A DNA stretch of 64,000 bases from Brevibacillus laterosporus (GTDB lineage: Bacteria > Bacillota > Bacilli > Brevibacillales > Brevibacillaceae). The translations under genes and the position numbers were made by a program. This document shows, piece by piece, positions 47,381 through 56,615 of this stretch. Positions within the stretch are counted from its first letter, which is position 1. Each line of letters starts with the position of its first letter. The stretch spans positions 40,690 to 104,689 of the forward strand of contig NZ_JAUKFY010000016.1 of assembly GCF_030489605.1 (NCBI RefSeq), read 5' to 3'. The notes under the pieces were generated by a model. It was not told the origin of the DNA. It saw only the letters and a program-made list of their open reading frames with translations, and did not search any database.

Positions 47381-48547
47381 TTAGGAACTCCTTTTATCAA
47401 CCGAGTCTGGCAAGGCCGGAAGCTCTACTGTAAACGTCGTGTAGTTATCATTGCTTTCCGCGTAAATCTGCCCGCCATGCTGAACAATGATTTCTTTTGC
47501 AATCGCCAATCCAAGTCCCGCGCCGCCCGTATCGGAAGAACGGGCATCGTCCAGCCTGTAAAACTTTTCAAATATGGAAGCGAGCTTATCCTTGGGTATG
47601 CTTCCGGCGTTCTTGAAAACGATGGACACCACATCCCCGGAGAGGCCCGCCGTAATGTCAATGACGCTGTTGTCCTCGCTGTATGCAGCGGCGTTTTTCA
47701 AAATGTTGTTAAAGACCCTCGCCAGCTTATCGGGGTCGCCGGTTACGGTCAAATCCTCGGAAGCATGGATAACCGCCTGTTTTCCATTCGCGGCAAGCTG
47801 CGGATAAAATTCATCGGTCATCTGCACCAGCATATAGTATAGGTCTATGTGCTTTTTCGTGAGCGTAATCGTTTGGAGGTTATACCGCGTAATCTCAAAA
47901 AACTCATCGATTAGCTGTTCGAGGCGATACGCTTTGTCCAACGTGATATGCACATACTTTGCTTTTTGCTCTACCGGCATGTCTGGCGCCTCGTCAAGCA
48001 GGCTCAGATAACCGATAACGGATGTAAGGGGCGTTTTAATATCGTGCGCCAAGTACATAACAACGTCATTTTTTCTTTGTTCTGCCAGCTTTGCATCCTG
48101 CTCTCGCATTTCCAGAGTCCGTTTTAATGTGTTGAGCTTCTGTTCCATGAACTCCATTTCCGCAGAAAGCTCAATTTGTTTATCTTCGTTCTGAATAAGT
48201 ATATCAATGCCGGTATTTATCTCATCAAAGTATTTTGCAAATTTTGAAAGCATGACGCGGCATAGAATAAGAATACTAATGGCAATCGCCACATAAATAA
48301 AGATTTCTGTATTGTTCCGTATAGTATACTGATATATTATCATCGCGTCCTGACGCTCTAAGTGATAACTGTTTTCCAAAAAACGTACGATCCACTCCCC
48401 AAGTGTCCCCTTGATAAATAAACGCAAAAACAACACGAACACAACTGCTGCCATAACAATCACAACGATATACTGGTAGAGTTTTCGTTTCAGTTTGGAA
48501 TAATCGGTTTTTTTATTCTTATTTTTATTTTTCAATTTTATAGCCAA
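47381..48547 (-). CDS. vanS: VanS sensor histidine kinase (VanA-type)
   Basis: 388 residues. Two membrane segments (about 25-47 and 77-97) flank a short extracellular loop, then come a HAMP-like linker, the phosphoacceptor His box YLAHDIKTPLTSVIGY (about residue 170) and the ATP-binding boxes FNNILKNAAAYS, KDKLASIFEKFYRLDDARSS and GGAGLGLAIAKEI. Collinearity with recalled VanS of Tn1546 is very high from residue 90 to the end, lower in the sensor loop (GTLGEWIVRFLENSYHLERQ). It should phosphorylate VanR in response to glycopeptides. The TTG start overlaps vanR by 23 bp. It appears intact although the vanHAX genes it would control are ruined. Confidence 0.95.
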   Translation of the reverse strand: MAIKLKNKNKNKKTDYSKLKRKLYQYIVVIVMAAVVFVLFLRLFIKGTLGEWIVRFLENSYHLERQDAMIIYQYTIRNNTEIFIYVAIAISILILCRVMLSKFAKYFDEINTGIDILIQNEDKQIELSAEMEFMEQKLNTLKRTLEMREQDAKLAEQRKNDVVMYLAHDIKTPLTSVIGYLSLLDEAPDMPVEQKAKYVHITLDKAYRLEQLIDEFFEITRYNLQTITLTKKHIDLYYMLVQMTDEFYPQLAANGKQAVIHASEDLTVTGDPDKLARVFNNILKNAAAYSEDNSVIDITAGLSGDVVSIVFKNAGSIPKDKLASIFEKFYRLDDARSSDTGGAGLGLAIAKEIIVQHGGQIYAESNDNYTTFTVELPALPDSVDKRSS

Positions 48548-49220
48548 CCCCCCATACCGTTTTTATATATTTCGGATTATCAATGGTGTCGTTCATTTTT
48601 TCGCGCAGATGCCGGATATGCACGGTGATGGTGTTGTTGCTCTTGCTGAAATATTCGTCGCCCCATATCTCATGAAATAACTGCTCGGAGCTAACCACAT
48701 TCCCCTTGTTTTCACAGAGGATGCGCAGGATTGAAAACTCGGTGGGAGTGAGGGATAACTGCTTCTCGTTCAGAAAACACTCATGCGTGTTTATATTAAT
48801 GACAAGACCGGAGTGAACGATAACATTTTCGTTCTGCTCCGTTACTCCATTGTATTTTTTGTATCGGCGCAACTGAGCCTTGACCCGCGCAATTAACTCC
48901 AGCGGGCGAAAGGGCTTCGTTATATAATCGTCCGCGCCGATTGTTAGCCCTGTAATTTTATCTATCTCCGTATCTTTCGCGGTCAGCATGATAATTGGAT
49001 AGGTGTGCTTGTCCCTTATTTTTTGGCAGATAGCGAGGCCGCTTGCGCCGGGAAGCATGATGTCCAATATGGCAAGGTCAAGATCGGTCTTGTCTATACA
49101 TTCCAACGCTTCTTTGGCGGTATAGTATTTGAAAACCGTATAATTCTCGTTTTTCAAGTATAGTTCAACCAAATCGGCAATTTCATGTTCATCGTCCACA
49201 ACAAGTATTTTATCGCTCAT
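48525..49220 (-). CDS. vanR: VanR response regulator (VanA-type, OmpR family)
   Basis: 231 residues from the ATG at 49220 (AGGAGAG precedes it). The receiver domain has the acidic pair VVDDEHE, phosphoacceptor Asp in LAILDIMLPGASG, the Thr/Ala switch region IMLTAKDTE and Lys in YITKPFRP. The C-terminal winged helix has SLTPTEFSILRILCENKGN and the ITVHIRHLREKM recognition region. It is near-identical to recalled VanR of Tn1546. VanR activates its own promoter and that of vanHAX. The vanH promoter region seems lost, so vanY and vanZ may no longer be under its control. Confidence 0.95.
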   Translation of the reverse strand: MSDKILVVDDEHEIADLVELYLKNENYTVFKYYTAKEALECIDKTDLDLAILDIMLPGASGLAICQKIRDKHTYPIIMLTAKDTEIDKITGLTIGADDYITKPFRPLELIARVKAQLRRYKKYNGVTEQNENVIVHSGLVININTHECFLNEKQLSLTPTEFSILRILCENKGNVVSSEQLFHEIWGDEYFSKSNNTITVHIRHLREKMNDTIDNPKYIKTVWGVGYKIEK

Positions 49221-49368
49221 AGTTATCAACTCTCCTGTATGGATTTGCTTTTCTCAACCGGAATCTTTTCCGAATATGAATATATAGTATTTATAATCAC
49301 TGGAATCCGCTTATCCACGTAGGATATCCGCTGATTTCCATAAATGTGATTCTGATTCTTGTAGTGTT

Positions 49369-49738
49369 AATTTGCTGAGTCATAATATTTACCGTTAACC
49401 AGTCTACAATTTCTTAGTCTTCCTTCTAGCTTCATTCCCAACTTCTCACCTAAACGCATCATACGCTGATTCCCTGAACCTGTTGTGAAACCTACTCTTA
49501 CTAAAGGCAAAGATAAATGGTCTATCCAAGCTTTAAAAAAGGTTGTTCCATATCCACCGTTCCAATAAATCATAGTTATATATAGCAATCCCAGCTTCTA
49601 ACCAATTCGAAGCCTGACGCTCCCAATAATACGATACTATACAATACTAATCAATTTATCATTAACAAATAACCCCAAACGGTTATCTTGTTGTACAAAA
49701 GACAATTTCTTTTCTTCAAGAAAAACATCGTATGTTAA
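49369..49738 (-). pseudogene. GNAT acetyltransferase relic (RimJ/RimL type)
   Basis: Across frames the minus strand reads FLEEKKLSFVQQDNRLGLFV, then YYWERQASNWLEAGIAIYN, then the 49588 frame IYWNGGYGTTFFKAWIDH and VGFTTGSGNQRMMRLGEKLG. The last block is the acetyl-CoA site region of a Firmicute GNAT protein. Frameshifts near 49568 and 49640 and an early stop (GKYYDSAN) make it non-functional. It sits between the resolvase relic and vanR. Confidence 0.7.
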
Positions 49739-49762
49739 AAGGGGAGTCACAGGGTTGCTGCT

Positions 49763-50062
49763 CTAGTCCGTCACATCTTTTACATAAAAGGAATTTAACT
49801 GATCAGCTATGGGGTTTCTAGGGTTCGTTTCTGGATAGATCGGTATAAAGAGAATTTGTGAAATGCCAGTTCCTTCTATAAGATCCTTTAGTGATTTTAA
49901 ATTTGCTTTTTTACTACGTATGTAATCGATTAATTCAAACAGGTCTTGTGTACTTCGAGTAATTCGATTTAGATCTGTAACATAAATGATGTCACCTTCC
50001 TTATGTCCTCCAACATTTTTTGAGTGTTCGCGATCCTTTAATAGAGTACACCCTATTGATAC
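49763..50062 (-). pseudogene. Tn1546-type resolvase relic
   Basis: The frame contains EGDIIYVTDLNRITRSTQDL and FELIDYIRSKKANLKSLKD, matching the central part of the Tn1546 serine resolvase. The catalytic N-terminus is lost except for traces (LLKDREHS), and after KSLKD the frame runs into unrelated sequence ending VKDVTD. It is transcribed divergently from the transposase relic, as in Tn1546. Confidence 0.8.
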
Positions 50063-50094
50063 ATGATTGATTACTTTTCAGCATCCATCCGAAT

Positions 50095-51281
50095 CCAATA
50101 AAACGATATTGGGTTGGTTAAAGGAACCACCGGGTCATCCTTCACCCGAAACATTTCTAAAAGTAATAGAACAACTCGAATACATACGAGGAATCGAATG
50201 AAACGGTCATTTGCATCGCAATCGCCTGCTATGGCTACTCACTTAGGTTGAGCCTTAAGCATTCCGCGACTTTCAAGAAAGCAAACGATATTCGATATTA
50301 ACCGTCTATTTATTACATCTTATCCAGAAGGTAACGGATAAGGCATTTGAAATTCATGACAGACAAATACTCAGTCTGCTATCAAAAGGCCTTAAGGCTC
50401 AAGAAGAAATTCAGAAACAAAACGGTAAAAAGCTAAATGCGAAGGTTATACACTTTACAAACATCGGACAAGCTTTAATCAAAGCAAAAGAGGAAAAATT
50501 AGACGTTTTTAAGGTTTTAGAATCCGTTATTGAATGGAATTCTTTTGTCTCTTCGGTGGAAGAAGCACGTCCTGCCGACTATGATTATTTAGACTTACTG
50601 CAAAAACGATTTTATTCACTTAGAAAATATACGCCAACGCTATTAAGGGTATTGGGATTTCATTCTACAAAGGCAAATGAACCATTTTTACAAGCTGTAG
50701 AGATTATCCGAGGAATGAACGAATCTGAAAAGCAAAGAGTACCTGACAACTCACCCCGGGCTTACATATAAGCAATTAGCCAATGTGTCTCAATGGCGCA
50801 TGTATGAAGATGCAATGAATAAAGCCCAAGCCGTATTAGTGAATTTTCACACAAATTACAATTACCTTTCTATTGGGACGACCGTACAACATCTTCGTCA
50901 GATGGTATGAGAATGCAGCCAGGTGTTTCATCACTACATGCAGATGCAAACCCACATTACGGAACTGGAAAAGGAGCCACCATCTATCGATTTACAAGTG
51001 ATCAATTCTCTTCTTACTTCACAAAGATTATTCATACTAATTCAAGGGATGCAATTCATGTTTTCGATGGTTTATTGGATCATGAAAAAGATCTAAACGT
51101 AGAAGAGCATTATAGAGACACTGCTGTTTACACACACCAGATTTTCGGATTGACCCATTTATTGAGATTTAAATTTGCTCCAAGAATAAGAGATTTATCC
51201 GATTCAAAATTATTTACAATAGATAAAGCAAGTAAGTATCCAAAACTAGAAGCCATTTTACGTGGACAAATAGATACATAA
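50095..51281 (+). pseudogene. Tn3-family transposase (TnpA) relic, Tn1546-like
   Basis: Blocks in several frames reproduce a Tn3-type TnpA: ILGWLKEPPGHPSPETFLKV, VTDKAFEIHDRQILSLLSKG, KAQEEIQKQNGKKLNAKVIH, DYDYLDLLQKRFYSLRKYTP, then after a frameshift GKGATIYRFTSDQFSSYFTK, HEKDLNVEEHYRDTAVYTHQ and APRIRDLSDSKLFT. Many stops and deletions, and loss of the end after GQIDT, make it inactive. It would have moved the van cluster. Confidence 0.88.
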
Positions 51282-51295
51282 GTCAGTATCAAAAG

Positions 51296-51546
51296 CTACC
51301 AACCCGGGTTATTATTCATCGGCTGACAGAAGAACAGATTCAAAAGCGACGGAGGGTTCAAGCTATTAAAGAAAAAAAGAAAGGAATTGTGTACTCGAAG
51401 AGAAGTAAACGATTAAGTGCTACCCAATCGAGCATTAACGGGTACGGTAGCTTAATGTTATTAGAAAAAATAATACAAATATTTACCTCCCAATTTACGG
51501 TAAAGCTAGGGTTAATACGTGAATTAGGAGGGAATATATATCGCTA
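51296..51546 (+). pseudogene. IS4-family (IS231-like) transposase relic
   Basis: LPTRVIIHRLTEEQIQKRRR and then KKKGIVYSKRSKRLSAT match the region before the final catalytic Glu of IS231-type transposases. The C-terminal YREK part is gone. It lies directly behind the Tn3 relic. Confidence 0.6.
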
Positions 51547-51663
51547 AAACAAAAAAAGCTGACTTTGGACCATATATCGTTTCCGATTTAAGCAAATTAA
51601 AACAAAAAAGAACCCCAAATCAGGAATTCCTTTTCGTTTGAAAAACTGTACTTATGCTATTCC

Positions 51664-52359
51664 TCACTTCAGTTCAGCTACACTAACAGCGACCTGTTCG
51701 ATCTGGCTACTGCTCAGGGAACCGTCAGGGGAACTGATCGTCACCGTCCGGTCGTCCAGTTTGAAACCCAGCAGCGGAGTATTGGAAGGTGTATACCACT
51801 TCGCGCTGACGCCGTTGGACAGCTTGACCTCCTTGAATTTATAGCCGGTGGAATAATCCCGTGGCGACACATTAACGGTCATATGCTTAAAAATCAAATT
51901 GACTCCATCGCCCGAAGCTGCCGCTTTAACGTAGCTGTCATTTTTGGCCATTTGCTTTGGAGCATAGGCCGTCTCAAAGGATTCGAAATTGGCGTAAGCC
52001 TCTTTGATCGCCTTTATCTGTGCTTCATTGTAATTGATCGTTGTCCATTCACCTGCAGGGTGGCTATCGCCGGTCTGCTTCGTTTCCAGCCGAATCTGCT
52101 GGCTGGCGGCATCGAACCCGACATTGATTCCAGTCATGTTGGAAATGGCCTGCACAGGCAAATACGTCGTATTTTGATAGGTGATCGGCACCAGCTTTTT
52201 GCCATTACTGTCTGTTAATGATTGAACGGTTCCGTTTACTTTAAAGATAATGCCGTGATTAAGATAAGCGTTGATCTTCTCCAGCTTGCTTCCAGCATAC
52301 ACACCGGCGGCTCCCGATAAAGTCATTCCCAATACAATGGCGGACAAAAGTGTTTTTTT
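51664..52359 (-). CDS. Secreted stalk-domain (copper amine oxidase N-like) protein
   Basis: 231 residues from GTG at 52359, chosen because AAGGAGAG precedes it. It begins with a signal peptide (KKTLLSAIVLGMTLSGAAGVYA). A copper-amine-oxidase-N/stalk domain (about 25-95; IIFKVNGTVQ, KKLVPITYQNTTYLPVQAIS) follows, as common in Paenibacillus surface proteins. The C-terminal half is unassigned. It lies downstream of a TolB-like lipoprotein, a kinase and a regulator on the same strand, so it is probably a secreted member of that signalling operon. The block is richer in GC than the surrounding DNA. Confidence 0.75.
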   Translation of the reverse strand, partial: KKTLLSAIVLGMTLSGAAGVYAGSKLEKINAYLNHGIIFKVNGTVQSLTDSNGKKLVPITYQNTTYLPVQAISNMTGINVGFDAASQQIRLETKQTGDSHPAGEWTTINYNEAQIKAIKEAYANFESFETAYAPKQMAKNDSYVKAAASGDGVNLIFKHMTVNVSPRDYSTGYKFKEVKLSNGVSAKWYTPSNTPLLGFKLDDRTVTISSPDGSLSSSQIEQVAVSVAELK

Positions 52360-52390
52360 CACAACGAATCTCTCCTTTTTCTGAACAAAT

Positions 52391-53554
52391 TCATTTTTTG
52401 AAATCGACAATATGTGTTACGATAAGCTTCTCTTTGTCATCCACGGTGATAGCCAGCCTGGAGCCAGAAGGGTTCCAGCTTAGCGGATATGCCGGGTAAT
52501 ACGATAACCCTAGCGGCGATACCTTACCGGAGACAGTATCAAAAATATAGATACCATTCATGCCGCCCTTATCCTCGGTATAAACCGCGAAGGCCAGCTT
52601 GGAGGAATCGGGGGACCAAGATTGATGGGACAGCAAATCACCTTTACCGATCAGCAAACCTTGCACATTACCGCCCGTATCGTAGATGAGCAGGCGCGAT
52701 TCTTCTTGCCCGCCGCTTCCTGCCGTAGAGACGGCAATCCGCTGACTATCGGGAGACAGGCTCAAGGTGGAGACATCCGCCGCAAGCAGGGTTGGCCGAG
52801 ATTGTGTAGGAGTGAAGCTTTTCAGGCGGCTTTTGGCATCTTTGTAATAAATCTTCCCGTTACCCGCGGCAAATTCGGTGAAGCTCTCTATTTCGGAATC
52901 CTTCAGCTCGATCTTTTCCCGGGTACCGTCCACGGATATGTTCCATATCTCGCCTCGATCCTTCATCGAGCCGGCTGCGAGAATATAGGAGTCATTATTG
53001 AGCCAACCTCCTACTTCCATATAATTGTCGACCGTGACTTCACGCTGCTCCCCTGTAGCCATATTTTTGATCGCATTCACGGCCTCATATTTATTCTTCC
53101 AGGTCTGAATGAAGCTGTATTTCCCATCAGGTGATAGGAATGATTTGATGATCTCTCCCTGACCCGCTCCTGCCTGTTCCTTGATGCTAAGCCGCTTTCC
53201 TGTCTGCAGATCAAAACGGAACCGGCGGTAGCTATATTGCCCTTCCTTCGTAGCGGTGGCCTGCTTCTCCAACGTGGTTACCTGGATATCCAGTTCATGG
53301 TCTGACAGCCATTTCTCGATATTTGCGCCATCAATCCGGTGTATGCGCTGAACGGCAATTCCCTGCTCAGCAGGTGGTTTGCTCTCTTTGACTACTGTCA
53401 GTTCACGTTTTCCTCCTCCCTCTCCTGCGCTGGTTTGGTCTGTTGTAACCGACGTGCTGCTCTTCTGCTCTGCATTACATCCGAATAAGATGCCGGCTGA
53501 CAGCAAGGTCGCGGCAAGCAGTCCGGCGATGTTTTTCCCTTTGTTGATCGTCAT
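52391..53554 (-). CDS. Lipoprotein with TolB-like beta-propeller (PD40 repeats)
   Basis: 387 residues from the ATG at 53554 (GGAGGA precedes). A lipoprotein signal with lipobox LSAGILFGC gives an anchored extracytoplasmic protein. PD40/WD-like blades are visible as FLSPDGKYSFIQTW, LSLSPDSQRIAVSTAG, QSWSPDSSKLAFAVYT and LSWNPSGSRLAITVD. Propellers of this kind bind partners or ligands. It sits between a histidine kinase upstream (207 bp) and the stalk-domain protein downstream (31 bp), and may feed a signal to the kinase. That role is inference. Confidence 0.8.
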   Translation of the reverse strand: MTINKGKNIAGLLAATLLSAGILFGCNAEQKSSTSVTTDQTSAGEGGGKRELTVVKESKPPAEQGIAVQRIHRIDGANIEKWLSDHELDIQVTTLEKQATATKEGQYSYRRFRFDLQTGKRLSIKEQAGAGQGEIIKSFLSPDGKYSFIQTWKNKYEAVNAIKNMATGEQREVTVDNYMEVGGWLNNDSYILAAGSMKDRGEIWNISVDGTREKIELKDSEIESFTEFAAGNGKIYYKDAKSRLKSFTPTQSRPTLLAADVSTLSLSPDSQRIAVSTAGSGGQEESRLLIYDTGGNVQGLLIGKGDLLSHQSWSPDSSKLAFAVYTEDKGGMNGIYIFDTVSGKVSPLGLSYYPAYPLSWNPSGSRLAITVDDKEKLIVTHIVDFKK

Positions 53555-53748
53555 CGGGGTCCTCCTGCTCAAAAATGTTATTCAGACCCAGGTCGCTTGA
53601 ACCAGTTGTTGTCTCCTTCCGATTCAACACGATGCAAGCTTCCCCATGGTTCTTTAGTATAAAGAGACAATATTGCGAAAACATATCTGCCTTGTAACGA
53701 ACATGTAAACAATTCAGGAAGCCGGAATCGGCTGAATCATGGCATAAA

Positions 53749-53775
53749 GCCCGGATGATCTCATTCATTCCGGGC
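53749..53775 (-). terminator. Hairpin at the 3' end of the histidine kinase gene
   Basis: A 7-bp GC-rich inverted repeat (53749-53755 with 53769-53775) overlaps the kinase stop codon and is followed by TTTAT on the minus strand. It could partly separate the kinase and lipoprotein units. Confidence 0.5.
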
Positions 53776-55272
53776 TTCGCCTTTGTCTTTGGTGTATATA
53801 GGAAGTTCAACCTTGAAACGTGACCCGTCCGATCCTGTCTCGGCAAGCTCTACCGTTCCCCCTTGCTTCTCGGCCAGATTGCGAACCAGGGCTAACCCAA
53901 GTCCTGTTCCGCCGCTGGCTCTTGACCGGTCTCTACTAACCGTATAAAACGGATCGAAAATGCGGGATACGGCTTCCTCCGGAATACCGATTCCTGTATC
54001 GGCAACCTCGATGATCATCCGGTGTGCTTCGTCTGCTGATGCTACAGTGTAGTTAAGCAGGTGAACTTGTCCGCCTGGTCGGTTATATTTTACCGCATTG
54101 TCCAGTAAATTTAGAATTATGTGCATCACGTTCTCAGGATCGGCCCACACCTCACCTGCAGCAAGCGAAGTATGGATCGTAACCCTGCAGCTGTCCGCCT
54201 TTCCTTGCAGCCGGGCCACAGCTTCCTCCAGCAATAGCTGCAGAGGAACTGCCTTCGCATGTGTCTCAAACTCGTAAACATCCATCGCTGACAGCTGAAG
54301 CGCCTTCTCCACAAGACTGTACAGCCTCTGTGCCTCCACATGGATGCGTCTTCCGGCATCATCCAACAGGGCAGGATCATCGCTGTACATATTCAATAGG
54401 TCGGCGTACGCGATAATCGAGGTTAACGGCGTCTTCAGCTCATGGCTGATATTGCCGATGAACTGCTTTTGCTGCTGCTCCAGTTCTCGCAGTCGACCCA
54501 CCGTTTCAAGCAGCTTCTGCTTTTCCTCATGCAGAGCACCGACAGACGTGGAGATGCTTCTGCTCATTTCATAGATTCCTTGTGCTAGCTCACCCAGCTC
54601 ATCCTTTCTGACTACCGAAGGGGCCGATAAATAATCTCCTTGCCCAATTTGCGATGCCGCCCTGTTCAGCAGGTCAATGACATTGACCTGCCGCCGGACA
54701 TACACGTAACCGATCAGGAATCCTACACCCAGCACGGTGGCTCCGGCAAGAAGAAACAACCGGCGAATACGGACGTAAAAAGCTTTTTGTTCGGTGAGCA
54801 AAGCATGAAACTGCACCGTGCCCAGACGCTGTTCGGCATTGTACAGGGGAGCGAGAAACAACAGCTGACCCCCTTCGGTAATGTACGCCGACTCCCCTTG
54901 GGCTGTAAATTTCAGAGCATCCTGCACATCGGCCTCGGGCTGAAATGGCAGCGAGGTGCCGGCAATGGAGCCATCCACCGTATACAACGTCACCGCCATA
55001 CCGCTTTGTGCGCCCAAATCCACGGCCAGCCGTTGGCCCGACTGCATCATAAACTGGTCCGGCGGCATCCTGCCTTCGGTCAGATATTCCTCCCGCACGC
55101 GCAGATTGGTAGCTTCTACCTGCCGGGTAAAAGACTGCTCCAGCATGGTTCGCTGGTTCTCCCGGATGCCGCTCAGCACCAGCACACTCAGGCAGGTTAC
55201 GACAAAAACGAGCAGCAGGGCGAGTAATAAAGACATTTTCCCCTTTAGGCCCAGCCGAAATTTTCCGTTCAT
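53761..55272 (-). CDS. Membrane sensor histidine kinase
   Basis: 503 residues. Two membrane segments (about 13-35 and 170-192) enclose an extracellular sensor domain of about 135 residues. HAMP (about 193-245), a coiled coil rich in Glu/Gln, HisKA with FIGNISHELKTPLTSIIAYA, and HATPase with ILNLLDNAVKYN, DTGIGIPEEAVSRIFDPFY and GGTGLGLALVRN follow. The ATG directly abuts the stop of the response-regulator gene (TAGATG), so the two form one operon. It is of the VicK/PhoR-like class common in Paenibacillus. The signal is unknown; the downstream TolB-like lipoprotein and stalk protein are possible partners or targets. Confidence 0.92.
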   Translation of the reverse strand: MNGKFRLGLKGKMSLLLALLLVFVVTCLSVLVLSGIRENQRTMLEQSFTRQVEATNLRVREEYLTEGRMPPDQFMMQSGQRLAVDLGAQSGMAVTLYTVDGSIAGTSLPFQPEADVQDALKFTAQGESAYITEGGQLLFLAPLYNAEQRLGTVQFHALLTEQKAFYVRIRRLFLLAGATVLGVGFLIGYVYVRRQVNVIDLLNRAASQIGQGDYLSAPSVVRKDELGELAQGIYEMSRSISTSVGALHEEKQKLLETVGRLRELEQQQKQFIGNISHELKTPLTSIIAYADLLNMYSDDPALLDDAGRRIHVEAQRLYSLVEKALQLSAMDVYEFETHAKAVPLQLLLEEAVARLQGKADSCRVTIHTSLAAGEVWADPENVMHIILNLLDNAVKYNRPGGQVHLLNYTVASADEAHRMIIEVADTGIGIPEEAVSRIFDPFYTVSRDRSRASGGTGLGLALVRNLAEKQGGTVELAETGSDGSRFKVELPIYTKDKGEARNE

Positions 55273-55959
55273 CTAGGGTGACCTCGTGCTTTTATAACCG
55301 ATTCCGTACACGGTCTGAATGAGCCCGTGGTGGATGCCCAGCTTTTTGCGCAGACGCTGCACATGGATGTCCACGGTGCGGGTGCCGCCTGCAAAATCCA
55401 TATCCCACACCTTCTCCAGCAACACTTCTCGTGAATAGACCCGCCCCGGATTGCGCATCAGTAAGACCAGCAGATCAAATTCCTTAGGCGTTAAATCCAG
55501 CAGTTCTCCTTGTATAGACACCGTGCGGCTGAACATCTCTGCGGTCAAATCTCCCAGTCTCAGCACATCCTGCTGGTCCTGCTGCATTTGTTGTACACAA
55601 CCTCCCCGGCGTGATAGAGCCTTGACTCTGGCCAGCAACTCCCGCATATCAAAGGGCTTGGTCATGTAATCGTCAGCGCCCAGCTCCAGGCCCAGCACTT
55701 TATCGACAATATCATCCTTGACAGTCAACAACAGAATCGCTGGCCGCGGCTGTCCATCCAACTTGCGGCATACATCATAACCGGTTACACGAGGCATCAT
55801 GACATCGAGCACCATAACCGTAGGCCGGAACGCCTCCACCTTGTCCAGCGCCTCCTGGCCGTGCGCAGCCATCTCCACCTCATACCTTTCCCTACGCAGC
55901 GCATAAGCTACAGCCGCCCTGATGCTGCTCTCGTCATCCACCACAAGTATTTTTATCAT
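55273..55959 (-). CDS. OmpR-family response regulator
   Basis: 228 residues from the ATG at 55959 (GAGGAG precedes; a longer frame extends upstream without support). The receiver has VVDDESS, phosphoacceptor Asp in VMVLDVMMPRVTG, LLLTVKDD and Lys in YMTKPFDM. The winged helix (about 130-226) has DLTPKEFDLLVLLMRNPGR and TVDIHVQRLRKKLG. A basic Cys/Gln-rich linker (GGCVQQMQQDQQD) joins them. It is translationally adjacent to its kinase. Codon use is more GC-rich than in flanking genes, in line with transfer together with the Tn3 relics either side. Confidence 0.92.
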   Translation of the reverse strand: MIKILVVDDESSIRAAVAYALRRERYEVEMAAHGQEALDKVEAFRPTVMVLDVMMPRVTGYDVCRKLDGQPRPAILLLTVKDDIVDKVLGLELGADDYMTKPFDMRELLARVKALSRRGGCVQQMQQDQQDVLRLGDLTAEMFSRTVSIQGELLDLTPKEFDLLVLLMRNPGRVYSREVLLEKVWDMDFAGGTRTVDIHVQRLRKKLGIHHGLIQTVYGIGYKSTRSP

Positions 55960-56084
55960 GAACATCTCCTCGCATGCTTTGTACCATGTATTATACCAAA
56001 CAAGAAGAAACGGTTGCACGGTCCTTATTCTAACATTTGGATCTTTGTAATGATTAAATTTTATAGAAACACTTAGATTTCTCA

Positions 56085-56436
56085 GGATACATTGCGCCGG
56101 GTCTGCGCGACCTTTCTGATTCCAAGCTGTATACCATCGGAAAGCCCAGCGATTTTCCGAAACTGGAGAAGCTGCTGCGCGGACAGATCAATGCAAACAT
56201 CATTTAGGAGAACTGCGATGATGTATTGCGGCTTGCGCATTTCATCCGGGAAGGAACGGTTTTGGCATCGCTGATTATGGGGAAACTCGAATCTTATGCT
56301 CGCCAGAACAGTTTAGCAACCGCACCTCCGGGAAATGGGATGAATCGAGAAAACCATCTTCATCCTGGATTACATTTCAGGTCACCCGCTGATCTGAAAA
56401 GATTACGGACTCTTAAACAGCTTTTAACTGAAGAAT
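56085..56436 (+). pseudogene. Second Tn3-family transposase relic (C-terminal end)
   Basis: GYIAPGLRDLSDSKLYTIGK, then FPKLEKLLRGQIN, an in-frame TAG, DDVLRLAHFIREGTVLASLI, and in another frame IEKTIFILDYISG. This is the C-terminal part of a Tn3-type TnpA, homologous to but clearly different in sequence from the relic at 50.1-51.3 kb, overlapping it in the RDLSDSKL region and continuing further. Confidence 0.8.
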
Positions 56437-56470
56437 AGGTGCTAACAATCAAAAGTGAGGTGACTGGATC

Positions 56471-56521
56471 ATGCTCAACTGCGAAAAAGTAAAATGGATG
56501 ATCCAACGCAAAAAGCGATAG
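56471..56521 (+). pseudogene. Start of an XRE-type regulator, truncated
   Basis: A 16-codon ORF (MLNCEKVKWMIQRKKR) resembles the first helix of small XRE repressors, then stops. Coding-like sequence (GITGIESAQK) continues in another frame. Weak evidence. Confidence 0.3.
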
Positions 56522-56561
56522 GGGATTAATTGGTATGGGAATTACCGGTATCGAGAGTGCA

Positions 56562-56615
56562 CAAAAACCAAAGCCAGAAACACTTTATTTTCGTGTTTTG
56601 ACTGGCTTTTTGTAA
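56562..56615 (+). terminator. Terminator-like hairpin
   Basis: A long imperfect inverted repeat (CCAGAAACAC against GTGTTTTGACTGG) lies between A5 and T5 tracts. Confidence 0.55.

Larger units (their letters stand above)
44810..51281. mobile_element. Degraded Tn1546-like vanA transposon
   Basis: Reading leftwards, the order is transposase (divergent), resolvase, vanR, vanS, vanH remnant, vanA remnant, vanY, vanZ, which is the Tn1546 order with vanX lost. An acetyltransferase relic has entered between resolvase and vanR, and a vanH 5' piece lies beyond vanZ. I did not find the 38-bp terminal repeats, so the outer limits are not true ends. Confidence 0.75.
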
